A stretch of 64,000 bases of DNA from Cohaesibacter sp. (GTDB lineage Bacteria > Pseudomonadota > Alphaproteobacteria > Rhizobiales > Cohaesibacteraceae): NCBI GenBank assembly GCA_025210795.1, contig JAOAQZ010000020.1, positions 310,001 through 374,000 of the forward strand, written 5' to 3'. Of this stretch, positions 9,798 through 19,097 are shown one piece after another; the stretch's first letter is position 1; the number at the start of each line of letters is the position of its first letter. The translations under genes and the position numbers were made by a program. Under the pieces are notes generated by a model. That model was not told the origin of the DNA. It ran no database searches and saw only the letters and a program-made list of their open reading frames with translations.

Positions 9798-10486
9798 CAA
9801 GCAGGGTCCTTTAGTCAGTACTTTGCAAGCTTACAAGAAAGGAAGTAAACAAACAATCGTTAGCTTTGTCAGTTTCCCTAATGTAAGTGGAAGAAAAATC
9901 AGGCCGTTAAAGGTAAGAGGATTATCCAAAAAGCATCACTTCGGAGGTCTCAAAAATCGGATGGTTAGGAGGGATAAGACACTTAATCCTTGCCAGAGAG
10001 AGCGATTCCCTCCCAATAGAATGGAAATGGGGCGAAAGGCTAGGCGGTTTTTAACATGATAGAGTTAAAAACAGAGAAAATACAAGAAGATCTGCTACAT
10101 TTTGTAATAACTGAACAAGAGTATCTTGCCAATCGGTCAACAACCGCCCATAGTTTTAGCAACCGCAAACAAGTTCGCTCCTGAGCCATCAGTCGAAAGC
10201 GCTTTCCTTTTCTAGGGAAAAGAGAAATCATATTGTTTGTTGCTTGTGATTAAGGCCTTATCCTTATAAAGCTTTCCAGCTTTAGGGATAGGGGGGCCTG
10301 ACATGACGGCAAGATCCTGCGTTTGGCGGGACAAAATGTCATGCGCCTTGGGATAGATCGTAACGAAAAGCTGAGAGCGTGTTGCAAAGATAGGCAAGTT
10401 TGCAACTATCGACTTTTTCGTTATAAAACCATAAAGTGCCCTAGAGTAAGGGCACGATTGGCCAGCAAGTGGGGGGAGGACCTAGA
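9798..10486. other. Long intergenic region between esterase and crbR
   Basis: About 690 bp, divergent promoters expected at both ends. No coding sequence that I can support. It contains an AT-rich inverted repeat (10047-10072) and several small imperfect palindromes (CTTTTCTAGGGAAAAG near 10207). A small RNA or regulator site is possible but not shown. Confidence 0.4.
10047..10072. repeat. AT-rich inverted repeat
   Basis: GTTTTTAAC (10047-10055) and GTTAAAAAC (10064-10072) form a perfect 9-bp stem with an 8-nt loop in the long gap upstream of crbR. Could be a regulator site or a weak terminator; no function is assigned. Confidence 0.5.
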
Positions 10487-11158
10487 GTGCAACAGGCGTC
10501 TCTGAATATTATTATCGCCGATGATCATCCTTTGTTTCGTGGCGCATTGCGCCAGACCTTGGAGACGATCTTCGACCAGATCGCCATTCATGAAGCTGGC
10601 ACTTTGGAAGAAGTGGGCAGCAAACTTGAAATTTCTGATGATGTTGATCTGGTTCTGCTGGATCTATCCATGCCGGGCGTGCGCGGCTTTTCCGGCCTTC
10701 TCTATCTGCGGGCGCAATATCCATCCATTCCGGTGGTGATCGTCTCTGGCAGCGAAGATGTGCCGACCATTCGCCGCTGCATGGAATTTGGCGCCTCTGG
10801 CTTCATTCCAAAATCCATGCCCATTGATGCCATCGCGCAAGGCATTCGTGCTGTGCTCAATGGTGAAACATGGGTGCCTGAGACCATTGATCTCAATTCT
10901 CCTTATTCGGATGAAATCACCGACCTTGTGGCTCGTCTCAATACCTTGACACCACAGCAGGTACGCGTCTTGATGATGCTCTCAGAAGGGCTTTTGAACA
11001 AGCAGATCGCCTATGAATTGAGCGTCTCTGAAGCCACTGTCAAAGCGCATGTTTCAGCCATTTTGCAAAAACTTAATGTCGATAGCCGCACACAGGCGGT
11101 GATCGCAGCTGCAAAAATCGAAGCGGGCCAATGGCAGGCTGTCATGCCTGCAAATTAA
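10487..11158 (+). CDS. crbR: CrbR/ErdR-type LuxR-family response regulator
   Basis: 223-aa response regulator: receiver domain (about 6-120) with ADDHPLFRGALRQ at the N-terminus, phosphoacceptor Asp in VLLDLSMPGVRG and the conserved Lys in FIPKSMP, then a LuxR-type HTH (about 155-215) with LTPQQVRVLMMLSEGLLNKQIAYELSVSEATVKAHVSAILQKL. GTG 10487 follows a strong GGGGGGAGGA. The pairing with the SLC5-fused hybrid kinase 320 bp away identifies it with the CrbS/CrbR (MxtR/ErdR) acetate-switch systems, which activate acetyl-CoA synthetase in Vibrio and Pseudomonas. Targets here are unknown because no acs gene lies in the window. Confidence 0.82.
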   Translation: MQQASLNIIIADDHPLFRGALRQTLETIFDQIAIHEAGTLEEVGSKLEISDDVDLVLLDLSMPGVRGFSGLLYLRAQYPSIPVVIVSGSEDVPTIRRCMEFGASGFIPKSMPIDAIAQGIRAVLNGETWVPETIDLNSPYSDEITDLVARLNTLTPQQVRVLMMLSEGLLNKQIAYELSVSEATVKAHVSAILQKLNVDSRTQAVIAAAKIEAGQWQAVMPAN

Positions 11159-11178
11159 GAGCTAACTTATCACCAGAC

Positions 11179-11212
11179 AAAAAACCCCGCCCATTATGAC
11201 GGGGTTTTTCTT
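11179..11212 (+). terminator. Rho-independent terminator after crbR
   Basis: Stem AAAACCCCG (11181-11189) / CGGGGTTTT (11200-11208) with a 10-nt loop and T-rich tail, 20 bp after the crbR stop. Confidence 0.88.
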
Positions 11213-11279
11213 TGTCTTTATCCATGTGCCCGTCTTTCGGCTCTTGCCGGATCTCTTTTAACCTATCTCAGGCATCGCA

Positions 11280-11450
11280 ATGTTTGACCCCAAAGATCTG
11301 CTCGAAGTCGGTGTTTCGGCCCTTGTTCTCTGGCTAGCGCTTATTCTGATTTTCAAATATATCGGCAAGCGCGAACGGGCAATCAAGGAAGCCGCCATCG
11401 CAGCCCTTGTCTTCTTTACCCTGTCGATGGTAGCCCGCCTCTTTTCCTAA
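11280..11450 (+). CDS. Small membrane protein between crbR and crbS (56 aa)
   Basis: An open frame of 56 codons encodes a protein with two predicted membrane helices, VSALVLWLALILIFKYIG (about 12-29) and IAALVFFTLSMVARLF (about 40-55), joined by a basic loop KRERAIKE. That loop would be cytoplasmic by the positive-inside rule. An AGG lies about 8 bp before ATG, a modest ribosome site. It lies after the crbR terminator and ends 24 bp from the stop codon of the convergent kinase gene. I do not recognise the family. The composition is typical of a real membrane protein, and position suggests a possible accessory to the transporter-kinase, which is inference. Confidence 0.6.
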   Translation: MFDPKDLLEVGVSALVLWLALILIFKYIGKRERAIKEAAIAALVFFTLSMVARLFS

Positions 11451-11474
11451 GGTGGCGTTTCAAAACGTGAAGCC

Positions 11475-14400
11475 TTAAGTTCCGGCTTCTTCGGCTTCCT
11501 TCTTGCGTTTGGCCACGGCATGCCACTGGTTCAAAAGAGCGCGCAATTGCGCCGGTTTTACCGGTTTGTTGAGCACATGCATGTCTTTGGAACGTGCTTC
11601 ATCGCGCACTTCAGCGGTTCTATCTGCCGTGATCAGGCTGGCTGGTAGATCCTGACCCAATTTCCAGCGCAGTTTAACGCAGGCATTGGTGCCCAGCATA
11701 TCATCAAGATGATAGTCAATGAGCAAACCATCTGGCTTATAGGGTGATTGCGCCACAACGCTTTGCGCTTCGTCCAGCGAGCCTGCGGTCAGCACATGAC
11801 AGCCCCAGCCTTCCAGCATCGCTCGCATCCCGTCCAGTATGACCGGTTCATTGTCGATGCATAGAAGGGTAAGCCCACCAAGAGGAGCGTTGGCCATTGC
11901 CTTGGGCATTTCCAGCCGCCGGGCACTGTGCAACAGACGAAAGGCGGGAATTGTAACAAAGAAGGCCGATCCTTTATTTTCTTGCGAGCGCAGCTCGATG
12001 GGATGCTCCAGCACCCGCGAGATCCGGTCAACAATGGAGAGGCCAAGCCCCAAACCGCTGGCAATACGGGCCCCTTCATCAAGACGCTGGAATTCAAGGA
12101 AAATATCCGCCCGCTTGGCCTCGGGGATACCAAGTCCGGTATCATAGACCCGAACTTCGATGGCCCCTTCCTTGCGGCGACAGCCAACCACCACCCGCCC
12201 TGACGGGGTATATTTGATGGCGTTTGAGACGAGATTTTGCAAAAGGCGGCGCAGCAAATGCTTGTCAGAGCGTACATGAAGCCCGCAGGAGAGAATACGC
12301 AGATCCAGCCCCTTCTCCTCGGCCAGCGGGTTGAAGTCAACCCGGATCCGGTCAAGAAGTTCATCAATGGGAAAGGCTGAAAGCTGCGCTTTCATTGCGC
12401 CGGAATCAAGACGGGCAATATCAAGAAGCGCCCCCAAAATATCCTCCACCGCTTCCATGGAGCTATCAATATGCCTTGCCATTTGCGCTTCATCATGCTT
12501 GTCCCTATCAGGATCAAGGCGATTAACCAGCGCTGTTGTGTAAAGGCGGGCGGCATTGAGCGGCTGCATGATGTCATGTCCAGCGGCGGCCAAAAAGCGG
12601 GTTTTGGAAATATTGGCCTCTTCCGCTTCCTGCTTGGCGGTGCGCAAGGCATCATTCACATGCATCAATTCGCGGGTGCGGTCTTTTACCCGCCGCTCAA
12701 GGGTCTCATTGGATCGCGCCAGCGCCTTCTCGGCGCGCACCCGTTCCGACACATCGGTGAAGGTGATCACGATGCCCCCGTCGGGCATGGCATTGGAGCG
12801 GATATCAAGGGTTAGGCCCGAGCTTTGCATGGTCTCCTGATAGGAGGCCAGCTGCATGGCCAGCAAATCAATGCGCTCATTGACCAGCTGATCCCGCGCC
12901 CCATCGCCTAGCTCACCCTGCTCGGCAATATAGTGTAGGATGGAGGGCAGCGGCGTGCCAACCTGACCAAATTCAGGGGGAATATTGAGAAGATCCCGAA
13001 ACGGGCGATTCCATAGCGTGAGCCTTAGATCCTCATCAAACACCGCAATGCCTTGGCGCACATGGTTAAGCGCTGTTTGAAGCAAATCGCGGTTATATTG
13101 CAGGGCTTCCGACGCATCATCCAAAAGCTTCATGGTGCCTTTTGGTGTCGGCTCGCGCCGTTTGAGAAGAAGGCTCATCAAAAGGCGTGATGAGGCGGAC
13201 CCAATGGCAGAAGCCAGCAATTGCTCGGCAAAGCGCAAGAATTGCGGATCAACCTCCATATCCCGCTCATAGGTCATGTCCCGCTGATTGGCATGCGCCC
13301 GGAACGAGCGTTCGGTCCGCTCAGCGCCCAGATAGCGCGCAACCATATCTTCCAGATCCCCCACCGCAATGGTGCTGCGCCACAGGCGCAAGGAAGAAGG
13401 AGAGCGCAATTCATCGGGCACAAAAATATTAGCCTGAAGGCGCTCAATCGGCACAGGCGAGCGGGAAACTGAGCCAGCCGTATAGGCGATAATATTAAAC
13501 AGAAGGCTCCAGAAAACCCCGTGGATCAGCGGCGGCATGTCGGTGCCAAACAGGGCTTGCGGTGACAAAAAACCGATGCCGAAAGGACCATCGGCCAAAA
13601 AGCCGACCGGCAGCAAGCCAGACTGGGCAAACATGGGCAACAAAAGCGTGTAACACCAAACCCCGAAGCCAACCGACAGCCCGGCCATGGCCCCGCGTGC
13701 ATTGGCTCGTTTCCAGATCAGGCCACCAAGAAGGGCTGGCATAAACTGCGCCATGGCCGCAAAGGCCAAAAGCCCGATTTGTGCAAGGGCCGTGTTATTC
13801 ACCGCCGTTCGGTAAAAAGCATAGGCAAGGGTGAAGACCAGCAAAATGGAAACGCGGCGAACATTAAGAAGTAGCCTGCCCATATCGGGCGTATTGATGG
13901 CATTTTCCGTATCTCGGCGCAGGATAAAGGGGATGACAATGTCATTGGAAATCATGATGGCCAGTGCCACCGATGAGACAATCACCATGGCAGTGGCGGC
14001 TGAGAGACCGCCGATAAAGGCAACTAGCGTGACGAGATCAGCCCCCGCCGCCATAGGCAGGGTCAAAACATAGCTATCGGCGTCAATCACATTGCCAAAG
14101 CGGATATTGCCCGCAAGAGCAATGGGGATGACAAACAGATTGATACCGATCAGATAGAGAGGGAACATCCATGTGGCGCGTTTAAGCGACGCCTCGGATG
14201 TATTCTCCACCACAGCCACATGAAACTGGCGCGGCAACAACAGGGCCGCACCTGTGGAGAGGATGATCAAAACCATCCAGTTGATGGCATCCGGCCCGCC
14301 ACCAGGGCCCAGAATGGACAGGTTCTTTTCCGCCGCTTGCGCCAAAAGATCACTTGGCCCGTCAAAAATGGAAAAGGTCACAAACAGCCCCACCACCATG

Positions 14401-15026
14401 AAGGCAATCAGCTTGATAATACTCTCGGTGGCGATAGCCAGAATAAGCCCGCCCTGATGCTCGGTTGCATCGGCATGACGGGTGCCAAACAAAATGGCGA
14501 AGATCGCCATGGCAATGGCAACAAAAAAGGCGATATCGGCAAGGACCGGCAATTGGCCATTGACGAACTTGATATGCATATGCGCCATCATGGTCGCAAC
14601 CGACGTGGCCACGGCTTTAAGCTGAAGGGCGATATAGGGCATGGTGCCCACAACGGCAATCAGCGTTGCCACTGCTGCAACCGGTTGGCTTTTGCCATAG
14701 CGCGCCCCAATAAAATCGGCAATGGAGGTGATCCGCTCGGCCTTGGCCAGGCGAATAAGGCGGCGCACAAGCGGATAGCCAAGGGTGAAGACAATGATGG
14801 GGCCGATATAAATCGTCAAAAAATCGAGGCCGGACGATTTGGCAAGACCAACAGAGCCAAAAAAGGTCCAGCTGGTGCAATAAACCGCCAAGGATAGGGG
14901 ATAGAGATTCAGGTTGCGCTTTTCTGCAGAACGGGTGCGGGCGCGATGATCACCATAGGAGGCAATGACAAAAAGCAGACCGATATATACAAGTGTTGTT
15001 AAAACAACCATCCAGCCTTGCAGCAT
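11475..15026 (-). CDS. crbS: SLC5 transporter-fused hybrid histidine kinase (CrbS/MxtR type)
   Basis: 1183-aa protein. Residues about 1-560 are a sodium:solute symporter-like domain with about 13 membrane helices and no large gaps. Then come a linker of the STAC type, a PAS domain near 650-760 (VRQGIAVFDEDLRLTLWNRPF), a coiled coil, a HisKA box FLAAAGHDIMQPLNAARLY with His817, a HATPase domain with the N box LLQNLVSNAIKYTPSG and G box GLGLGLSIV, and a C-terminal receiver with Asp1104 in LLIDYHLDD. ATG 15026 was chosen because GGGAGAAC lies just upstream; the frame extends 54 bp further without a ribosome site. Family members sense acetate-related signals and phosphorylate CrbR. It lies convergent to crbR. 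Confidence 0.9.
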   Translation of the reverse strand: MLQGWMVVLTTLVYIGLLFVIASYGDHRARTRSAEKRNLNLYPLSLAVYCTSWTFFGSVGLAKSSGLDFLTIYIGPIIVFTLGYPLVRRLIRLAKAERITSIADFIGARYGKSQPVAAVATLIAVVGTMPYIALQLKAVATSVATMMAHMHIKFVNGQLPVLADIAFFVAIAMAIFAILFGTRHADATEHQGGLILAIATESIIKLIAFMVVGLFVTFSIFDGPSDLLAQAAEKNLSILGPGGGPDAINWMVLIILSTGAALLLPRQFHVAVVENTSEASLKRATWMFPLYLIGINLFVIPIALAGNIRFGNVIDADSYVLTLPMAAGADLVTLVAFIGGLSAATAMVIVSSVALAIMISNDIVIPFILRRDTENAINTPDMGRLLLNVRRVSILLVFTLAYAFYRTAVNNTALAQIGLLAFAAMAQFMPALLGGLIWKRANARGAMAGLSVGFGVWCYTLLLPMFAQSGLLPVGFLADGPFGIGFLSPQALFGTDMPPLIHGVFWSLLFNIIAYTAGSVSRSPVPIERLQANIFVPDELRSPSSLRLWRSTIAVGDLEDMVARYLGAERTERSFRAHANQRDMTYERDMEVDPQFLRFAEQLLASAIGSASSRLLMSLLLKRREPTPKGTMKLLDDASEALQYNRDLLQTALNHVRQGIAVFDEDLRLTLWNRPFRDLLNIPPEFGQVGTPLPSILHYIAEQGELGDGARDQLVNERIDLLAMQLASYQETMQSSGLTLDIRSNAMPDGGIVITFTDVSERVRAEKALARSNETLERRVKDRTRELMHVNDALRTAKQEAEEANISKTRFLAAAGHDIMQPLNAARLYTTALVNRLDPDRDKHDEAQMARHIDSSMEAVEDILGALLDIARLDSGAMKAQLSAFPIDELLDRIRVDFNPLAEEKGLDLRILSCGLHVRSDKHLLRRLLQNLVSNAIKYTPSGRVVVGCRRKEGAIEVRVYDTGLGIPEAKRADIFLEFQRLDEGARIASGLGLGLSIVDRISRVLEHPIELRSQENKGSAFFVTIPAFRLLHSARRLEMPKAMANAPLGGLTLLCIDNEPVILDGMRAMLEGWGCHVLTAGSLDEAQSVVAQSPYKPDGLLIDYHLDDMLGTNACVKLRWKLGQDLPASLITADRTAEVRDEARSKDMHVLNKPVKPAQLRALLNQWHAVAKRKKEAEEAGT

Positions 15027-15342
15027 AAAGTTCTCCCGTCCGTGCAGCCTTGTGGAGCTGAGTGTTCTCCTTAGCAGCAAGCAAAGAAAAGAAGAAAATC
15101 AGGCCCGACTATTTTTATAGCACAGCCTCCCAAAGCCCGAAGCTTTTAATTCTGCCTCTTGGGGGAAGTTACTAGAAAAGCGCAAAAGAACAGGGAGGAA
15201 AGACAGAAGGCTTGCGCTTTGGCCCAAATCCCCCCACACTCCCCGCGACTATATTGTTCTGCCCCCTTTTGCCAATTGGCTCCTTAGGGTCCTGACCCTA
15301 ACCCCTTGCCTCTATTTTCTGCCAAGAATGGTGTAATGCCCC
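15027..15342. other. Divergent promoter region, crbS / aminotransferase
   Basis: 316 bp between divergent genes. I see no clear operator, repeat or small gene. AT-rich stretches near 15105-15120 could hold the crbS promoter. Confidence 0.4.
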
Positions 15343-16575
15343 ATGACACGTCCCTTTTCTGCTCTGGATTCCAACATTGATCAGGCCTTGCTCAATAGCC
15401 TGCGGCCAGAAGCGCGCAATGCCCCAACGAGCGGTATTATCGACATTGTCAATTACGCCCGCGAAAAGGAGGGGCTGGTGCCTCTATGGGTGGGAGAGGG
15501 AAGCCTGCCAACACCAGACTTTATCTGTGAGGCGGCTCACCAATCCTTAAAGGCAGGAGAGACCTTCTATACCTGGCAGCGGGGCCTGCCAGAGCTGCGG
15601 CAGGCTATCGCTGATTATCATCAGGCCCTTTATGGTCGCACCTTTGATTCAGAGCACTTCATTGTAACAGGTTCAGGTATGCAGGCTATTCAAATAGCGG
15701 TGCGGCTTGTTGCAGGTGCAGGGGATGAAATTGTCATCCCGACCCCCGCTTGGCCTAATATGGCTGCAGCAACGGGCCTGACCGGTGCCCGTTTTGTAGA
15801 AGTGCCGCAATATTTCTCACATGATGGCTGGAAACTGTCCATCGATGACCTTCTTGCGGCCTGCACTGACAAAACAAAAGCGATCTTTTTAAATAGCCCC
15901 TGCAACCCCACCGGCTGGACTGCCTCGCTGGATGATTTGCAGCAGGTGCTTGATTTTGCCCGTGCGCGTGGTTTGTGGATCATCGCAGACGAGATCTATA
16001 CCCGCTTTTTCTATGAGGAGCGCCAAGGCGGGAATGGTGAGTTGGGGCCGACAGCTCCCAGTTTTTATGAGATTTGCAAGGAGGATGACCGCATTCTCTT
16101 CGTCAATTCCTTCTCAAAAAACTGGGCGATGACCGGCTGGCGCATTGGCTGGATATCGGCGCCCACGGCACTTGGGGATGTGCTTGAAAATCTGGTGCAA
16201 TATTCAACCTCCGGCGTTGCTGCTTTTATGCAACGTGCCGCCATTGCCGCCTTGAAAGAGGGAGAGCCATTTGTCGCAGAGCAAGTGGAAAGGGCGCGTG
16301 CCGGACGAAAGACCGTGCTTGATGCCCTTGCCAAGGTGCCGGGCGCAAAATTTGCTCCGCCCAGTGGGGCTTTTTATCTGTTCTGGGGGCTTGAAAAGCA
16401 CGAAGATGGCGGCGCTTTGGCCCGCGAAATCGTCGATCAAGCCAATGTTGGTTTAGCGCCAGGCTTTGCGTTTGGTCAAAGCGGGACGCCATTTATGCGT
16501 CTATGTTTCGCGACAAACCCAGAGAATCTGGCGCTTGCAGCCACGCGATTGCAAGGATGGATGGCGCAGCGTTAG
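15343..16575 (+). CDS. Class I/II PLP-dependent aminotransferase
   Basis: 410-aa fold-type I aminotransferase. Seen directly: the substrate/PLP region GSGMQAIQIAVRL (about 107-119), NSPCNPTGW (about 185-193), IIADEIYTRF with the PLP-ring Asp (about 214-223), and the PLP lysine in NSFSKNWAMTGWRIGW (Lys about 259). It is cytoplasmic and probably interconverts an alpha-keto acid and an amino acid; specificity (Asp/aromatic/branched) cannot be decided. It is immediately upstream of fixL on the same strand with a 109-bp gap, but a functional link is not apparent. Confidence 0.88.
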   Translation: MTRPFSALDSNIDQALLNSLRPEARNAPTSGIIDIVNYAREKEGLVPLWVGEGSLPTPDFICEAAHQSLKAGETFYTWQRGLPELRQAIADYHQALYGRTFDSEHFIVTGSGMQAIQIAVRLVAGAGDEIVIPTPAWPNMAAATGLTGARFVEVPQYFSHDGWKLSIDDLLAACTDKTKAIFLNSPCNPTGWTASLDDLQQVLDFARARGLWIIADEIYTRFFYEERQGGNGELGPTAPSFYEICKEDDRILFVNSFSKNWAMTGWRIGWISAPTALGDVLENLVQYSTSGVAAFMQRAAIAALKEGEPFVAEQVERARAGRKTVLDALAKVPGAKFAPPSGAFYLFWGLEKHEDGGALAREIVDQANVGLAPGFAFGQSGTPFMRLCFATNPENLALAATRLQGWMAQR

Positions 16576-16684
16576 CGGTTTCTCAGGGAGATTTTGCATT
16601 TTCCCACAGCCTGCGGGTCATGATTGACCAAATCGGGTGTGCCGGGAGGATACAAAATGAAGGGCAAATGAGAGACCAGACGGA

Positions 16685-18004
16685 ATGGATGAGACGCGCT
16701 CAACATCGCATCGTCAAGCGCCCTCCAAGGCTGGCCAGCTTCCTGCAGCAAAGGGGCGGCCGTTTCAGCCTCTGGAGAATATCGACGCGCGCCTGATGTC
16801 TTTGCTGGAAATGGCAGCCGATTCCATTGTTCTCATGGATGCCCAATCCCGTATTCTACTCTATAACAAGGCAAGTGAAGCCCTGTTTGGCTATAGTGCT
16901 GAAGAGGTGATCGGCAAAAGCGTCAATTTGCTGATGCCGCCCAAATATGCCAATCATCATGATGCCTATGTAGATACCTATCTGGAGACGGGCAAACACT
17001 CCATCATCGGTATTGGTCGCGAAGTACAGGGCAAGCACAAGGACGGAACAGTCTTCCCCTTTGATTTGTCGGTCGGAGTTGCCCAAACCGAAGAAGGCCA
17101 GCAATTTATTGGCGTGATGCGGGATCTGCGCGGCCGCAAAAAGGCAGAAGAACGCCTGCAAAATCTGCAGACCGAACTTAACCAGATGACGCGCATCAAC
17201 GCCATGGATGAAATGGGTGCAACCGTTGCCCATGAGCTTAATCAGCCACTGACAGCCATTATTCTTTATCTACAGGCAATTGAGCGTAAATTGTCGTCGG
17301 GGCTGAAAAATCCTGAAACCAAGCCGCTTAATCTTGCTGATATAGAAAAGCTGATTGATTTGTCCCAGCGGGCTATTCAGGAGGCCCAGCGCACGGCATC
17401 GCTGTTACAGCGCATTCGCTCTATTATCGAAAAAGAAGAGCCCGAGAGAATTCTGAGCGATATTGTGGCTGTGGTACGCCGCGCCAAGCAATTGGCCGAG
17501 GTAGGATTTGCAGCCTCTGATATTGACATCCACCTTGAGAGCGAGCCGGGCTTGCCACAGCTCTTTATTGATCCGGTGCAGATCGAACAGGTCTTTCTTA
17601 ATTTGTTCCGCAATGCCTTTCAGGCCATGCGAGCGCAAGATACGAAGTCTATTCAGATCATTTTCTCGCGCAGGAGTAGTGAGGGCGGAGAAAAAGACAG
17701 AGCTTCAAAGGTCCGCGTGTCTTTTAAGGATTGCGGTCCTGGGATTATGGATGACCAACGTGCCAGCCTGTTTCGCGCCTTCTCTTCAGATCGGCGAAAT
17801 GGTATGGGCCTGGGCCTGGCGATTGCTCGCTCGATTGTCCAGAACCACGGAGGCAGCATGGAGCTGGCCCCTTATGATCCCAAAGCGCCGGGAGCCTGTT
17901 TTGAAATCACCCTACCTGCAATCTCTGTCAAGGATGGTATGGCCGTCCCGGGCAGCGAGACAAATCCCGCACTAAAGCACGACGAGGAGGGGCAAGATGG
18001 CTAA
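16685..18004 (+). CDS. fixL: Oxygen-sensing heme-PAS histidine kinase FixL
   Basis: 439-aa soluble kinase. The PAS domain (about 38-155) has the FixL heme-pocket pattern: His92 in ANHHDAYVDTYL at the position of the proximal heme ligand of Bradyrhizobium FixL, and Arg112 in IIGIGREV at the position of its oxygen-contacting arginine. Then come HisKA with phospho-His183 in TVAHELNQPLTA and a HATPase with the N box LNLFRNAFQAM and G box GMGLGLAIA. No membrane segments are seen, unlike Sinorhizobium FixL. Oxygen binding should inhibit the kinase; under low oxygen it would phosphorylate FixJ, encoded 74 bp downstream. The start has no ideal ribosome site, so the first 30 residues are uncertain. 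Confidence 0.92.
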   Translation: MDETRSTSHRQAPSKAGQLPAAKGRPFQPLENIDARLMSLLEMAADSIVLMDAQSRILLYNKASEALFGYSAEEVIGKSVNLLMPPKYANHHDAYVDTYLETGKHSIIGIGREVQGKHKDGTVFPFDLSVGVAQTEEGQQFIGVMRDLRGRKKAEERLQNLQTELNQMTRINAMDEMGATVAHELNQPLTAIILYLQAIERKLSSGLKNPETKPLNLADIEKLIDLSQRAIQEAQRTASLLQRIRSIIEKEEPERILSDIVAVVRRAKQLAEVGFAASDIDIHLESEPGLPQLFIDPVQIEQVFLNLFRNAFQAMRAQDTKSIQIIFSRRSSEGGEKDRASKVRVSFKDCGPGIMDDQRASLFRAFSSDRRNGMGLGLAIARSIVQNHGGSMELAPYDPKAPGACFEITLPAISVKDGMAVPGSETNPALKHDEEGQDG

Positions 18005-18078
18005 TTGCCTATCCTCTCCAATTTTTCGCATAATTCACTGCGCATTTGCTGCAAGACGCTCCTCATGAGGAAGAACCA

Positions 18079-18696
18079 ATGACGAATAGTCTACACCCAA
18101 CCATCCATATTGTTGATGATGATCCTGCGGTCAGAGATGCTCTGTCAGTTTTGTTTGAACTGGAAGGATATCAGGTAGAAACATTCGCCGATGGCGATGA
18201 TTTTCTGGCGCGCCTGAAGGAAATGTGCCCTTCGGTTGTTTTGCTGGATGTCCATATGCCCGGACGGTCCGGCCTTCAGGTGCTGGAAGAAATGGCAGCG
18301 CGTCACTGCGCAGCGCCTGTCCTGGTTATTTCTGGTCAGGGAGATATTCCCATGGCGGTGGCCGCCATCAAGCAAGGGGCGTTTGATTTCATTGAAAAAC
18401 CCTTTGATGGAACCGCAGTGGTGGAGCGGATCGAAGCCATCTTGGAAGCGGCCGACAAAGGTCAGCTTGATGGGGATGGAGCTTTGATCAATTGGACCTT
18501 CCCCGGTGCTGCCAGCCTGACCCCGCGTGAGCGCGATGTACTCTTGCAGATCACGCAAGGGGCCTCCAATAAAGAAGCGGGCCAAAGTCTTGCTATCTCA
18601 CCACGCACAATCGAGGTGCACCGGGCCCGCATTATGGAAAAATTAAAGGCTCGCAATACCGCCGATCTGGTCCGTATCGTCCTGACTGGACACTAA
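18079..18696 (+). CDS. fixJ: Response regulator FixJ
   Basis: 205-aa regulator. The receiver domain (about 6-120) has IHIVDDDPAVRDAL, phospho-Asp in VVLLDVHMPGRSG, GQGDIPMAV and the FIEKPF lysine. A LuxR-type HTH (about 140-200) has LTPRERDVLLQITQGASNKEAGQSLAISPRTIEVHRARIMEKL. ATG 18079 follows GAGGAAGAACC; the frame extends 33 bp upstream without a better start. It is the partner of fixL and is followed by a FixK-type gene, the classical FixLJ-K cascade order. In known systems FixJ-P activates fixK. Confidence 0.93.
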   Translation: MTNSLHPTIHIVDDDPAVRDALSVLFELEGYQVETFADGDDFLARLKEMCPSVVLLDVHMPGRSGLQVLEEMAARHCAAPVLVISGQGDIPMAVAAIKQGAFDFIEKPFDGTAVVERIEAILEAADKGQLDGDGALINWTFPGAASLTPRERDVLLQITQGASNKEAGQSLAISPRTIEVHRARIMEKLKARNTADLVRIVLTGH

Positions 18697-19097
18697 AAGG
18701 CCTCATAGAGGCGCAAAATAGCGTCTAGAAAGATCTGCCTGATCCCTCTCTGCCGCCCGCCTGTGAAGAATTCTTTCACGGGCGGCAGTAGCAATGCTGT
18801 CTTCTCAGCTTGCTTTCGCCTGCATCTAAAAGAGGCAAAATCCCCCTTTTCCTTGGCTGTAAGACAGGTGTTCCTTTGCTTGCCTAATAGTTGTAGGCAT
18901 GAAAAATTGTCTTTCTTCTCCGCAAATTTCCGGTAAATTGAATTTTCAATAGCTACCTTCGTAAAAATACGTGCTATACCTATTTTAGGATGCACAGATT
19001 GCGACATGCCGTGTGATGTCGTATAGCTGCGTTGAACTTATCTCCGGCAAGGCATGGTTCATCGCCCTCTTAAAGGCGAGAGCCGGGAGAGTGAACT
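18697..19097. other. Intergenic region, fixJ / fixK
   Basis: 401 bp. Contains the GC-rich inverted repeat 18750-18788 and the presumed fixK promoter. FixJ would be expected to bind here, but I could not recognise a confident FixJ site. AT-rich palindromic sequence TCGTAAAAATACGTG lies near 18959-18973. Confidence 0.4.
18750..18788. repeat. GC-rich inverted repeat downstream of fixJ
   Basis: CTGCCGCCCG...GTGAA on the left pairs with TTCAC-GGGCGGCAG on the right, with a 3-nt bulge on the left arm. No T-run follows, so it may be a hairpin stabilising the fixJ 3' end rather than a standard terminator. Confidence 0.5.

Noticed and set aside
16657..16671. Four-codon frame behind GGGAGGA upstream of fixL, as a possible leader peptide
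   Set aside because: The ribosome site is good, but four codons with no attenuator structure are too little evidence.
18693..19007. 104-codon minus-strand frame in the fixJ-fixK gap
   Set aside because: Overlaps the hairpin and promoter region; translation is low-quality, with no start signal.
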